Virus record (IMG/VR): IMGVR_UViG_3300006030_000022
Span: 1 to 29,423 of that record
Reading direction: 5' to 3' (one strand)
Origin: a virus
Length of the DNA: 29,423 bases
Both the position numbers and the translations under genes were made by a program. The notes under the pieces were generated by a model that had not been told where the DNA came from, ran no database searches, and worked only from the letters and a program-made list of their open reading frames with translations. Below, in pieces: positions 14,741-22,113 of this stretch. How positions within the stretch are numbered: position 1 is the stretch's first letter; each line of letters starts with the position of its first letter.

Positions 14741-15083
14741 CCAACAGCTGCCCGAGGCCCTCATCACCGCGCTGAGCGACTTCCGCGAACTGGAGAGCGA
14801 ATACAAGTCGCTCGGTGGGTTCATGGATGACAAGCGCGCCATCATCCGCGCCGAGGTTGCCAAGCTCGGTGGCAAGGCGAAGCTGGACGGCGTCGCGTCG
14901 GTCTCGATCGTGCCGGCGTCTGAGTCGCACAGCTACGACACCGACGCCATCGACGACATCGTGCTCGAGCTCTACGCTGACGGCACCAAGGACGGCATCG
15001 CGATCGCACAGAAGCTCATCGACGCGCGCAAGAAAACGACCCGCAAGGAATCGCTGCGCATTACGCTCGACAAGGGGTGGTGA
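14733..15083 (+). CDS. Hypothetical early protein
   Basis: A 116-residue protein with CGAAAGGA 16-9 bases before its ATG. It begins with a long helix (LPEALITALSDFRELESEYKS) likely to form a coiled coil, followed by a compact region with repeated Asp/Ala and a basic end (KKTTRKESLRITLDKGW). This layout resembles phage helper proteins of recombination nucleases, but I cannot name a family. The stop overlaps the next start (TGATG). Confidence 0.72.
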   Translation: MPDQQLPEALITALSDFRELESEYKSLGGFMDDKRAIIRAEVAKLGGKAKLDGVASVSIVPASESHSYDTDAIDDIVLELYADGTKDGIAIAQKLIDARKKTTRKESLRITLDKGW

Positions 15084-15883
15084 TGGCGTACATGATGACC
15101 AAAGAGACCGCGCGCCGGTGGTTCCGGCGCTTGGGTCCACAGTTCAAAGCGGACTGTTTGAATCTGGACCTACCTAATATTGACGTCGCGCGTACGCATG
15201 GCGTCAGCAAACAGACCATCATGCGCATCCGTCAGGCCATGGTTCCAAAGTACAAGCCACGTATGATTGACGTCAGTGAATCAAAGATTTGGGATGCGCT
15301 CCACGCGGACATCACGCAAGCCGAGGCAGCAGCTCGAGTAGGTGTGAATCAGACGACTATCAGCCGCTACCGTCGACTACTTGGACTGAAACCACGCGTT
15401 CCGAAACCAATACGCTACGATGACTCTACTATGGCGTTGCTGCGGTCGAGTCTGGAAGATGATCACGTCGCTCGTGCGCTTGGTGTTGAGGCGTCAACGG
15501 TCAGAAAACACCGCTATGCACTGCGACCACCACGACGCGCGTATACCCCACCTGACGAGCTGGAGAAGATGACGCCGGAGATTCTTGCAGCACGATCGAC
15601 GAGGGCGGCGGCTGCCATGCTGGGCATTTCGTACAGTGCAGCAGCCATCATCCGCGCGCGTCATAAGGGCAAAAAGAAAACGCTGCCAGATGCATTTTGC
15701 ACTATCACCGACTACGCAACACTCACGGTTCAGGAAATTGCCGCCATTGTCGGCATGCCAGAAGCAAACGTCCGCTACTACCTCCGCACGCGCGGGATTA
15801 CTGCCAAAGATGGAAAGACAGGTATCACCTATGCACAGCGCAAAGCTCGTCGCGCAAACCGTGCCGACACTGCCAAGCCTTGA
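15083..15883 (+). CDS. Protein of five tandem helix-turn-helix units
   Basis: A 266-residue basic protein. The ATG at 15083 follows AAGGGG and overlaps the previous stop. It contains five units that each read as a helix-turn-helix: residues about 31-51 (VARTHGVSKQTIMRIR), 77-101 (EAAARVGVNQTTISRYRRLL), 127-147 (VARALGVEASTVRKHRYAL), 172-193 (TRAAAAMLGISYSAAAIIRA) and 214-238 (VQEIAAIVGMPEANVRYYL). It ends in an Arg/Lys-rich tail. Repeated HTH units suggest recognition of a long or repeated DNA site. It could be a phage regulator, an origin-binding protein or a transposase-derived DNA-binding module; no catalytic domain is present. Confidence 0.82.
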   Translation: MAYMMTKETARRWFRRLGPQFKADCLNLDLPNIDVARTHGVSKQTIMRIRQAMVPKYKPRMIDVSESKIWDALHADITQAEAAARVGVNQTTISRYRRLLGLKPRVPKPIRYDDSTMALLRSSLEDDHVARALGVEASTVRKHRYALRPPRRAYTPPDELEKMTPEILAARSTRAAAAMLGISYSAAAIIRARHKGKKKTLPDAFCTITDYATLTVQEIAAIVGMPEANVRYYLRTRGITAKDGKTGITYAQRKARRANRADTAKP

Positions 15884-16493
15884 CCCTGAGCAATTCATCG
15901 CCTACGTGGCGCGCGTATCAAATCCGCAAAACCAAGAGTCACACGAGACCGCTCCCCGGCTGCTGCGGTTCCTTATCAAACACAAGCACTGGAGCCCGTT
16001 TGAGATGGCGCACGTCGTGATGGAGATTACCACCACGCGCGACATCGCCCGGCAGATGCTGCGCCATCGGTCCTTCAGTTTTCAGGAGTTCTCGCAACGG
16101 TACGCCGACCCGACCGACCTCGGCTTCGCGTTCCGTGCTGCCCGGTTGCAAGACAACCGCAACCGCCAGAACAGCATCGACACGGACGACCCGCATCTGG
16201 CGGCGTGGTGGAACCAAGCACAGAACAAAATCGCTGATGCTGTCGGCGAAGTCTACGCCGAAGCAATCGGGCGCGGCATTGCCAAAGAGCAAGCACGCGC
16301 CGTACTGCCAGAGGGGATGACCGTATCGAAGCTCTATATGGCCGGCAGCGTTCGCTCGTGGTTGCACTACTGCGAGCTGCGCATGGGGCACGGCACCCAG
16401 CGCGAACACCAGCAGGTGGCACGGTCGGCGTGGGACGAGCTCATCGACGCGTTCCCAGTTCTCGCCGATTGCTTGGAGAATCCGCGTGATTGA
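15831..16493 (+). CDS. thyX: Flavin-dependent thymidylate synthase
   Basis: A 220-residue ThyX, which makes dTMP from dUMP with methylene-tetrahydrofolate, NADPH and FAD. The signature RHRx7S is present (R78-H79-R80 and S88 in RHRSFSFQEFSQRY). Other family marks are HKHWSPFEM near residue 53 and the C-terminal REHQQVARSAW. The ATG at 15831 overlaps the end of the HTH-repeat gene by 53 bp; an alternative ATG at 15810 would add seven residues. Together with dCTP deaminase at 24020 it would raise thymidine supply during replication. Confidence 0.95.
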   Translation: MHSAKLVAQTVPTLPSLDPEQFIAYVARVSNPQNQESHETAPRLLRFLIKHKHWSPFEMAHVVMEITTTRDIARQMLRHRSFSFQEFSQRYADPTDLGFAFRAARLQDNRNRQNSIDTDDPHLAAWWNQAQNKIADAVGEVYAEAIGRGIAKEQARAVLPEGMTVSKLYMAGSVRSWLHYCELRMGHGTQREHQQVARSAWDELIDAFPVLADCLENPRD

Positions 16494-17115
16494 TTACGAA
16501 CCGCAGAACCTCCGCTACACGGATGACGTCATCGCCACGCTGCAAAGCGGGTGGCCGCTCGAAAAGATAGCACGTGCGCTGCAAGTCACCATCGGCGAAG
16601 CCGAGTGGCATATCGCCGAAGTCGATGGCATGCCGCATCGGGGCGAACCTATCTGGCCAGAACCAAAGGCGACCGTTCCGAAGTATCCGACCGACCCAGA
16701 ATGGTACGCAGCCCGGACAAAAGAAGACGCAGCGAAACTGTGGGGCGTCAATGCAATCACCGCGCTGAAGTACGCCGGTGCGATCGGCATGAAGTTCAAA
16801 CGGTCACCGTCCAAGCGCGGGCGCGGTCCCAAAGACTACCCGACGGACCCTGATTGGTACCAGACGCGAACCGCTCCGGAAATCGCGGCTGAACTTGGCC
16901 TCACCACTGAAGGCGCGCGCATCCTCGCCGCTCGTTACGGAGGCCCGCTGCGGATTTACAATTACAAGTGCGACTATCCGACCGACCCCGAATGGTACAA
17001 AACACGGACCTACTGGGAGGCTGCCGCTGAGCTGGGCGCATCGATGCAAACCGTCCGCAATTACGCGTGGCGCCACAAATACGAATTCAAACCGAGTCAC
17101 GAAGTGGTAGAATAA
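16486..17115 (+). CDS. Protein of tandem YPTDPxWY / helix-turn-helix repeats
   Basis: A 209-residue protein starting at a GTG (16486) with GGAG at 16475-16478, overlapping the thyX stop. It has three clear repeats of about 46-51 residues, each opening with YPTDPEWYxxRT (residues 67, 118 and 164) and continuing with an HTH-like segment (EIAAELGLTTEGARILAARYG in the second). A fourth, divergent HTH lies at residues 20-48 (LEKIARALQVTIGEAEWHIAE). I do not know a family with this repeat. It may bind DNA repeats or act as a phage regulator, like the five-HTH protein on the other side of thyX. Confidence 0.78.
   Translation: MIDYEPQNLRYTDDVIATLQSGWPLEKIARALQVTIGEAEWHIAEVDGMPHRGEPIWPEPKATVPKYPTDPEWYAARTKEDAAKLWGVNAITALKYAGAIGMKFKRSPSKRGRGPKDYPTDPDWYQTRTAPEIAAELGLTTEGARILAARYGGPLRIYNYKCDYPTDPEWYKTRTYWEAAAELGASMQTVRNYAWRHKYEFKPSHEVVE
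17105..17113 (+). promoter_or_regulatory. Possible extended -10 promoter
   Basis: TGGTAGAAT at 17105-17113 fits an extended -10 and repeats the element before SSB. TTCAAA lies 16 bases upstream as a weak -35. It overlaps the end of the 16486 gene and faces a short non-coding stretch with a terminator. Confidence 0.4.
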
Positions 17116-17119
17116 ACAC

Positions 17120-17174
17120 GCCGAAGAGGAAAACGGCAGCAGCGCTCCGAGCAATCGGGGCGCTGTTGTTTTGT
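17120..17174 (+). ncRNA. Possible very short RNA
   Basis: Transcription from the extended -10 at 17105-17113 would give about 55 nt ending at the terminator. The 5' part can form a small hairpin, GCCG (17120-17123) with CGGC (17134-17137), presenting the purine-rich loop AAGAGGAAAA. No reading frame is present. It may equally be only the trailer of the upstream gene. Confidence 0.3.
17140..17174 (+). terminator. Intrinsic terminator
   Basis: CAGCGCTCCGA (17140-17150) pairs with TCGGGGCGCTG (17155-17165), one G-T pair, GCAA loop, followed by TTGTTTTGTT. It ends the first early operon just before the promoter at 17178. Confidence 0.85.
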
Positions 17175-17177
17175 TGA

Positions 17178-17207
17178 TTGACAAAAACAGTAATACACGT
17201 GTATGAT
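17178..17207 (+). promoter_or_regulatory. Second early promoter
   Basis: TTGACA (17178-17183), an 18-base spacer and TATGAT (17202-17207) precede the 17238 gene by about 30 bases. It follows directly on a terminator and probably drives the primase-helicase operon. Confidence 0.82.
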
Positions 17208-17237
17208 GTGTGAGTCATCTACGAAAGGACACTGACC

Positions 17238-17447
17238 ATGAAGACACGCGGATTCACGATGGAAGAGCTGGCGATGCTGGCGTGCATGAGCGCGCAAGAA
17301 CTCGAGGACATGTTGTGGCTGGCCAAGCGCTACGGTGACGAGTCCGACGCGTGGCTGTTCAGCACCGAGCTGGCGGCGCGCTTGGTCCGCGCGATGGACG
17401 CGCAGCTGATGGAGCCGGTCATCGAATGGAAGGAATGGGCAGAATGA
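17238..17447 (+). CDS. Small hypothetical protein
   Basis: A 69-residue helical protein and the first gene of the operon from the 17178 promoter, with CGAAAGGA about ten bases before its ATG. The sequence (MEELAMLACMSAQELEDMLWLAKRYG, then ELAARLVRAMDAQLMEPVIEW) is acidic and Met-rich. No family recognised. Its stop overlaps the next start by 4 bp. Confidence 0.72.
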   Translation: MKTRGFTMEELAMLACMSAQELEDMLWLAKRYGDESDAWLFSTELAARLVRAMDAQLMEPVIEWKEWAE

Positions 17448-17665
17448 AAACACACGGGACCAAGCGCGTCCGACAGGAAGACTCGGGAAAAGTCGCAATC
17501 TACACGCACGTGGTGAGTTTCACCTGCGACGCGAAGACGATGCGCGCGCTCGATACCATCATCGAGCGCATGTCGGAACGAGACGGGCAGCCGACCACCG
17601 CCAGCGCGGCAATTCGCGAGGCGATCGTATACACGGAACAGAAGACACGGAAGGTGCAAAAGTGA
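17444..17665 (+). CDS. Ribbon-helix-helix-like small protein
   Basis: A 73-residue protein starting at the ATG at 17444, coupled to the previous stop, with AAGGAATG upstream. A basic N-terminus is followed by a strand (VAIYTHVVSFTCDAK) and two helices (MRALDTIIERMSERDG; TTASAAIREAIVYTEQK). This order of strand, helix, turn, helix resembles CopG/MetJ-type DNA-binding repressors. It may regulate this operon, but that is inference from fold pattern only. Confidence 0.65.
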   Translation: MKTHGTKRVRQEDSGKVAIYTHVVSFTCDAKTMRALDTIIERMSERDGQPTTASAAIREAIVYTEQKTRKVQK

Positions 17666-18330
17666 CACACAAAGTTTACCTCATCAGACATCTGGATAAT
17701 GGCAAGCAGTACGTGGGCATCACCGGCGGCGACCTTGCGAAACGCTGGCAGCAGCACTACAACGACCCCAAAAGCGCAGTTTACAAAGCACTGCGCAAAG
17801 AAGGCTACCGCATGACCATGGAACTGCTTGACGAGGTCGACGATCGCGATGACGCGCTACTATTAGAGCAAATGTATATTCAAACTTTAAACACTGCCGA
17901 ACCGCATGGATGGAATCGTATGGTTCGTAATGATTGGCTCGAAAACGTAAAATCAAGAGTAACGTGGAAAAAAATAGAAACGGGTTTGTCATTTGATGAT
18001 TTTGGACCGGACATGAATCTATTGTGTCCAACTTGTAACGAAGCATATATGCATATGAAATGTTTTGAAATTTATCAACATCATTGGGATAAGGGCTACA
18101 AACCTTGGGCAATGCTAGTAACTGATAGAAATGCTTGGGCTGAAATTGAAGACCCAGATGTGACAAAAGAAGCGCCAGGCAATCACGATGGTCCTTCACT
18201 TCGAATACGATTCGAGTGCGAATCTTGCCACAACGTAAAATTTCCACCACCAGCTTATTCGATTAACATATACGACACTCATGGGAATACACATTTCTTT
18301 TTAGAATCATTCGTAAAGGACAACAAATGA
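17662..18330 (+). CDS. GIY-YIG nuclease-like protein with zinc-ribbon-like tail
   Basis: A 222-residue protein starting at a GTG that overlaps the previous gene. Residues 3-85 are a GIY-YIG-type domain (KVYLIRHLDNGKQYVGITG, then AKRWQQH and LLEQMYIQTLN), with VYLI in place of GIY, a common variant. The C-terminal half has CPTC (122-125) and CESC (186-189), which could form a split zinc ribbon. Base composition changes abruptly at about 17880: the nuclease half matches the phage, the tail is much more AT-rich. Phage GIY-YIG proteins are often homing endonucleases. It overlaps the primase start by 4 bp. Confidence 0.8.
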   Translation: MTHKVYLIRHLDNGKQYVGITGGDLAKRWQQHYNDPKSAVYKALRKEGYRMTMELLDEVDDRDDALLLEQMYIQTLNTAEPHGWNRMVRNDWLENVKSRVTWKKIETGLSFDDFGPDMNLLCPTCNEAYMHMKCFEIYQHHWDKGYKPWAMLVTDRNAWAEIEDPDVTKEAPGNHDGPSLRIRFECESCHNVKFPPPAYSINIYDTHGNTHFFLESFVKDNK

Positions 18331-20687
18331 CCACCATTGACGACCTTAAGCGCCAAAAACGCTGGGTCTGCTACGACGCATCGAAGACGCCCATCGATGC
18401 GACCACGGGCAAGTTCGCCAGCACAACCGACCCCGCAACGTGGACCACCTACCACCTCGCATCGGCACGCGTCAAGGCGCTGCGCTGTCAGGGCGTCGGC
18501 ATGGTCTTTCTGCCCGATGACGACATCGTCGGCATTGACCTCGATGACTGCGTCACCGAAGAGCTGGGCGATGACTTCACTCCGGTCTACCGGCAGGCTG
18601 GATATGCTCGACACCTCATGGCGCAGTCCACCAGCTACGCCGAACTGTCACCGAGTCGCACCGGTATTCACATCATCGGTACCGGCACGATTCCGCGCAG
18701 CCTCAAACAGAAGGTCAACGGCATCGGCGTCGAAATCTACGATCGCGCACGCTATTTCACATTCACCGAATTGGCCATCAGCGCAGACGACACCAACCTC
18801 AGCAGCGTGCAGGGCATCATCGATGAAGTGTTCTACCACGTTGACGAACCGCTACCATTGCAACAGCCCGACCCGCTACCCATTACCGGTCAGACAAGTG
18901 ACGCGTGGCTGAAAGCCGTTATCGACCGTCGCGTCGATGCTGCCAAGCGCATGATAGAAAACGCGCCAGACGGCTTCCGTCATTCGCAGCGATTCGCTGC
19001 CGCTCGCCTGCTTGGTGGTTACCTCGAAGCTGCCGACCGTGCGGGCTATCGTGCAATGTCCGACGATGAGGCAATCCGCACGCTCTACGACTGCCGCGTT
19101 CCCGCGAAGGGCGCTGAGCGCAAGGAACGACAAGCAATCGTCGACGGCCTTCGATCGGGTCGAGAACGCCCGGTCAATCTTCCGACACCGCCTGACGATA
19201 TACCGCCTTCACCAAAACATGCCAAAAGCAGCCCCGTAGAAGCCCCAGGAGCGATGGAAAATCATTTCGGGGATGACGACACCACCATGAAGAACCGCGC
19301 GTTCACAGACGTCGGAAATGCGCACCGATTGGTACGGTTTGTTGACGGGAAAGTCTGCTATGTGCCCGAGTGGAAAGCGTGGCTTGAGTGGGACGGCAGA
19401 CGCTGGGCCCGCATCGACGCGCAGCTCGTCAAGCGCAAAGCCCACGAGATGGTGCTGGAGATGTACCGCGAGGCAGCCACCCACGGCATCAGCTCCGAGC
19501 TGGCCAAGTGGGCGATAAAGTCCGACGCGTCACCACGAATCGACGCCATGATTACCGAAGCGCAGCCGTATCTCATCATCAACGCGCACCGCTTCGACAC
19601 TGACCCCGCGCTGCTGAATTGCGGGGATTGCGTCGTCAATCTGCGCACCGGCGGCATCCTCGACCATCATCCTGACCTGCGCATGACGAAGCTTGTGGAC
19701 GTGCCCTACCGAAACTATGACGGCATCTCCCAGCGATGGGCGCAGTTCTTGCAAACCGTATTCCGCAATGATGACGAGCTTATCGCATACATCCAGCGCG
19801 CCGTCGGCTACACGCTCACCGGCATGACCGACGAGCATTGTCTGTTTTTCTGTTACGGCGATGGGGCGAACGGGAAATCTACCTTCATGCGCGCGATGTC
19901 TATCATCCTCGGAGACTACGCCACCACGTCCAGCATCGAAGCGCTACTTGATCACCGGCAAGATGGCGAGGGCGCCACGCCGATGGTCGCTGCCCTTCAG
20001 GGGAAGCGCTTCGCCATGGCGTCAGAAATGCCCGAGGGGCGCCGACTCAACGAGTCACGAGTCAAGGACCTCACCGGTGGCGATGACGTCGTCGCGCGCG
20101 TCCTCTATGGCGCTCCGTTCGTCTTCCGACCGACGCACACCCTCTGGATTACCGGCAATCACAAACCACGTATCAGCGGCACCGATTCGGGCATCTGGCG
20201 TCGGCTGCGTATCGTGCCCTTCGTGGCGAACATCCCAGCCGAGAAGCGGCGCGACCCGCGCGACCTTGAGCGCGAATTCCGCGAGGACGCGTCCGCTATT
20301 CTGTCGTGGGCCGTTACCGGAGCGACACTCTGGTTTCAGAACGGACTTCGCACCTGCCGTGCCGTGGAGACCGCAACCAACGACTACCGCGGCGAGGAAG
20401 ACATCGTCGCGCGCTTCCTGTCGACGATGTGCATACTGGGCGAAGACAAGACCGCGCGTAAGTCTGAATTGTACGCCGCATGGAAAGAGTGGGCCGAAGA
20501 CGAGGGAGAGCGTGACGCGTCGCGCAAGTCGCAGCGCTGGCTTACCACGCAGCTGCTCACCCGTGGGATGCGCGACGATCGCACGCACGTTATCGGGCTC
20601 GGAGTCAAAACGGAACGCTACGAAACCGCGCACAATGTGACGCCACTCCCCACCCGCGGTCAGCTTCGACGAGGGGAAATGCAATAA
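18327..20687 (+). CDS. D5-type primase-helicase
   Basis: A 786-residue replication protein, the largest in the genome. The N-terminal part (residues 1-200) looks like an archaeo-eukaryotic primase module (KRQKRWVCYDA, then FLPDDDIVGIDLDD, where the acidic residues would bind metal). A PriCT-like linker follows. Residues about 400-710 form a D5_N plus superfamily 3 helicase, with Walker A GDGANGKST near residue 510, the B region around 560-575 and LWITGNHKPRI with an arginine finger in GIWRRLRIVPF. It would prime and unwind phage DNA together with SSB. The start is coupled to the upstream gene by ATGA and has AAGGA. Confidence 0.93.
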   Translation: MTTIDDLKRQKRWVCYDASKTPIDATTGKFASTTDPATWTTYHLASARVKALRCQGVGMVFLPDDDIVGIDLDDCVTEELGDDFTPVYRQAGYARHLMAQSTSYAELSPSRTGIHIIGTGTIPRSLKQKVNGIGVEIYDRARYFTFTELAISADDTNLSSVQGIIDEVFYHVDEPLPLQQPDPLPITGQTSDAWLKAVIDRRVDAAKRMIENAPDGFRHSQRFAAARLLGGYLEAADRAGYRAMSDDEAIRTLYDCRVPAKGAERKERQAIVDGLRSGRERPVNLPTPPDDIPPSPKHAKSSPVEAPGAMENHFGDDDTTMKNRAFTDVGNAHRLVRFVDGKVCYVPEWKAWLEWDGRRWARIDAQLVKRKAHEMVLEMYREAATHGISSELAKWAIKSDASPRIDAMITEAQPYLIINAHRFDTDPALLNCGDCVVNLRTGGILDHHPDLRMTKLVDVPYRNYDGISQRWAQFLQTVFRNDDELIAYIQRAVGYTLTGMTDEHCLFFCYGDGANGKSTFMRAMSIILGDYATTSSIEALLDHRQDGEGATPMVAALQGKRFAMASEMPEGRRLNESRVKDLTGGDDVVARVLYGAPFVFRPTHTLWITGNHKPRISGTDSGIWRRLRIVPFVANIPAEKRRDPRDLEREFREDASAILSWAVTGATLWFQNGLRTCRAVETATNDYRGEEDIVARFLSTMCILGEDKTARKSELYAAWKEWAEDEGERDASRKSQRWLTTQLLTRGMRDDRTHVIGLGVKTERYETAHNVTPLPTRGQLRRGEMQ

Positions 20688-20714
20688 GTCTGCACTAACG
20701 CATTAAATAGGGGT

Positions 20715-20766
20715 CTTTTTCCAAACTTTCTTATATCCGCGCGTATAAGGAAAAGTTTAGAAAAAG
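20715..20766. terminator. Long hairpin after the primase-helicase gene
   Basis: CTTTTT (20715-20720) pairs with AAAAAG (20761-20766), AAACTTT (20723-20729) with AAAGTTT (20752-20758), and CTTATA (20730-20735) with TATAAG (20744-20749) around a GC-rich loop. With A- and T-runs on both sides it could terminate on either strand, though nothing is transcribed from the other side. It ends the replication operon. Confidence 0.72.
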
Positions 20767-20778
20767 GGGGGTATTTAC

Positions 20779-20787
20779 TGCGATAAT
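20779..20787 (+). promoter_or_regulatory. Possible extended -10 promoter for the nuclease/lysis operon
   Basis: TGCGATAAT (20779-20787) fits an extended -10, right after the terminator hairpin and about 19 bases before the 20806 start. No good -35 is visible. Confidence 0.4.
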
Positions 20788-20805
20788 GCAAAAAGGGGGA
20801 TGACG

Positions 20806-21258
20806 ATGACTGATGACCTGTTTGAAGGAACCGCAGCCGAGGCGACATCTACAAAAAAATGCCTCGTGTGCGGCGCGTCTGCCGTGCGTCCGTGGGTGAT
20901 GTGCGCGCCGTGCAAGGCGTATCCGGTCGATGCCATGCAGCGGCTGGCTGCCGAGGTGGACGCGCTCGATGAGGCGTGGCGAACCCAGCTGCGCGAATCA
21001 TCCGACGCCACGCAGGAGCGCTTCGTCGGCGTGCTGGCTGCCCAGTCGGAGGCGTACGGCCCCGGGGATAACCGCAGCCGGCGGCGGCGGATTCTCGCGT
21101 TCCGCAGTCGGTTGTCGAAGACGAAGACCGCGCGGGGCGAGATTGCCACGATCGCGGCGGCGTACGAAGCGTGGCTGGTCCGAGCTGCTGACCTCGAGCT
21201 GGTGGCCATGGTGGTGATGATGGGCAAGAGCGGGCAAGACGTCGGAGGTGTCGAGTGA
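20806..21258 (+). CDS. Small zinc-finger-like protein
   Basis: A 150-residue protein. I prefer the ATG at 20806 over that at 20800 because the AAGGGGG site (20793-20799) then has a normal spacing. A four-cysteine motif near the N-terminus (CLVCG, then CAPC) suggests a bound zinc. The rest is helical and Ala/Arg-rich. It overlaps the VRR-NUC gene by 4 bp and is probably co-transcribed with it. A function in DNA processing is plausible from its neighbour but not shown. Confidence 0.72.
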   Translation: MTDDLFEGTAAEATSTKKCLVCGASAVRPWVMCAPCKAYPVDAMQRLAAEVDALDEAWRTQLRESSDATQERFVGVLAAQSEAYGPGDNRSRRRRILAFRSRLSKTKTARGEIATIAAAYEAWLVRAADLELVAMVVMMGKSGQDVGGVE

Positions 21259-21746
21259 CGTGGTGGCACCGCCGGCAGCAGAAGGACAGCACCCATACCA
21301 CGATCGTGGCGGCGCTTCGATTCCACGGGGTGCTGGTCTCGGACCTGAGCCAAGCAGGCGGCGGCGTGCCCGACCTCTTGTGTGGCTTTCGTGGCGTGCT
21401 ATTCTGTGTAGAAGTCAAGAGCCCCACCGGTTCGCTGAGCAAGTCGCAGCGGGCGTGGTTTGACGAATGGGCCGAGTACCCCGCACTCGTCCTGCGCAGT
21501 GTCGACGATGTCGTCATGGTTATGGAGGTGCTGAGGGATGCGTACGATTTGGCGGGGCTTGATTGGACGGTTTTGGTACCGCGTGGACGTCGTCGAGAAA
21601 AGCGGCAGATGGATGATGATTCGAGAGCACGAGGGCGAACAGGACGAGGAGTGCGTGGTGCGGGGTCGCGAGGTGCGGACGACACCGCGGCACATACTGG
21701 ACGTGGCGGTCGAAGAGCTCGAGGCAATCGTGGAGGAGCTGCGTGA
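21255..21746 (+). CDS. VRR-NUC nuclease
   Basis: A protein of up to 163 residues starting at a GTG coupled to the previous stop. Residues 10-75 form a VRR-NUC (PD-D/E-XK) domain: a conserved helix with ESxQ-like start (QKDSTHTTIVAALRF), then GGGVPDLLCG with the catalytic Asp, and FCVEVKSPTGSLSKSQ with the E-x-K pair. Such small nucleases cut or resolve branched DNA in phages. Residues from about 95 on are Arg/Gly-rich and coincide with a better gene in another frame (21538), so the tail looks like overprinted sequence rather than a domain. Confidence 0.88.
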   Translation: MTWWHRRQQKDSTHTTIVAALRFHGVLVSDLSQAGGGVPDLLCGFRGVLFCVEVKSPTGSLSKSQRAWFDEWAEYPALVLRSVDDVVMVMEVLRDAYDLAGLDWTVLVPRGRRREKRQMDDDSRARGRTGRGVRGAGSRGADDTAAHTGRGGRRARGNRGGAA

Positions 21747-21762
21747 TGGGCAAGAAGTATGA
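21538..21762 (+). CDS. Hypothetical protein overlapping the VRR-NUC tail
   Basis: A 74-residue protein with GGAGG (21524-21528) nine bases before its ATG. It overlaps the VRR-NUC gene by 209 bp in another frame. Its codons favour G/C in third position, as in the phage's other genes, while the VRR-NUC frame there does not, so this frame is probably the ancestral or constrained one. The sequence (GRFWYRVDVVEKSGRWMMIR, then RHILDVAVEELEAIVEEL) looks like a small alpha/beta protein. Function unknown. Confidence 0.65.
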   Translation: MRTIWRGLIGRFWYRVDVVEKSGRWMMIREHEGEQDEECVVRGREVRTTPRHILDVAVEELEAIVEELRDGQEV

Positions 21763-21967
21763 CGCTTTAAAATTGAAATACGATGCATTGGCGTCTGAAC
21801 TGCTTGAAGACAAGAAAAAATTAGCACGACAGAGTCAGCATATTTCACTGCTTATTTCACTTGCTGAAGCATACCGCGAACATTTTGACGAATCGCGGGT
21901 GACATTTTCTCGACTGCGAATGCTTGATGCAACGCTGAAGGAGTTTGAATATTATGAGCGTTCTTAG
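21746..21967 (+). CDS. Hypothetical coiled-coil protein
   Basis: A 73-residue protein. The ATG at 21746 has GGAGGAG seven bases upstream; a GTG at 21743 is less well placed. Almost the whole chain is helical and charged (KLKYDALASELLEDKKKLAR, then RVTFSRLRMLDATLKEF), with heptad-like spacing. It is more AT-rich than its upstream neighbours. Function unknown; it opens a run of small genes leading into the lysozyme. Confidence 0.7.
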   Translation: MGKKYDALKLKYDALASELLEDKKKLARQSQHISLLISLAEAYREHFDESRVTFSRLRMLDATLKEFEYYERS

Positions 21968-22064
21968 TTTTATCGCCGGCTGCATCGTTGGCTTCATCTT
22001 GGCAGTGTTTGGGGTGGCGCTGGGAATTGCGGCAACGAAGCGGGGGCGCCGATGGGAACCGTGA
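21954..22064 (+). CDS. Small single-pass membrane protein
   Basis: A 36-residue protein (MSVLSFIAGCIVGFILAV, then FGVALGIAATKRGRRWEP) with AAGGAG ten bases before its ATG. One membrane segment of about 25 residues is followed by a positively charged tail, so the C-terminus should face the cytoplasm. Small proteins of this kind just upstream of a lysin can be holins or antiholins. It overlaps the previous gene by 14 bp. Confidence 0.7.
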   Translation: MSVLSFIAGCIVGFILAVFGVALGIAATKRGRRWEP

Positions 22065-22113
22065 TTTGCGGAGCGTCAAATCAGTTTATCACTCCACAAC
22101 GAAAGGCTTACCA

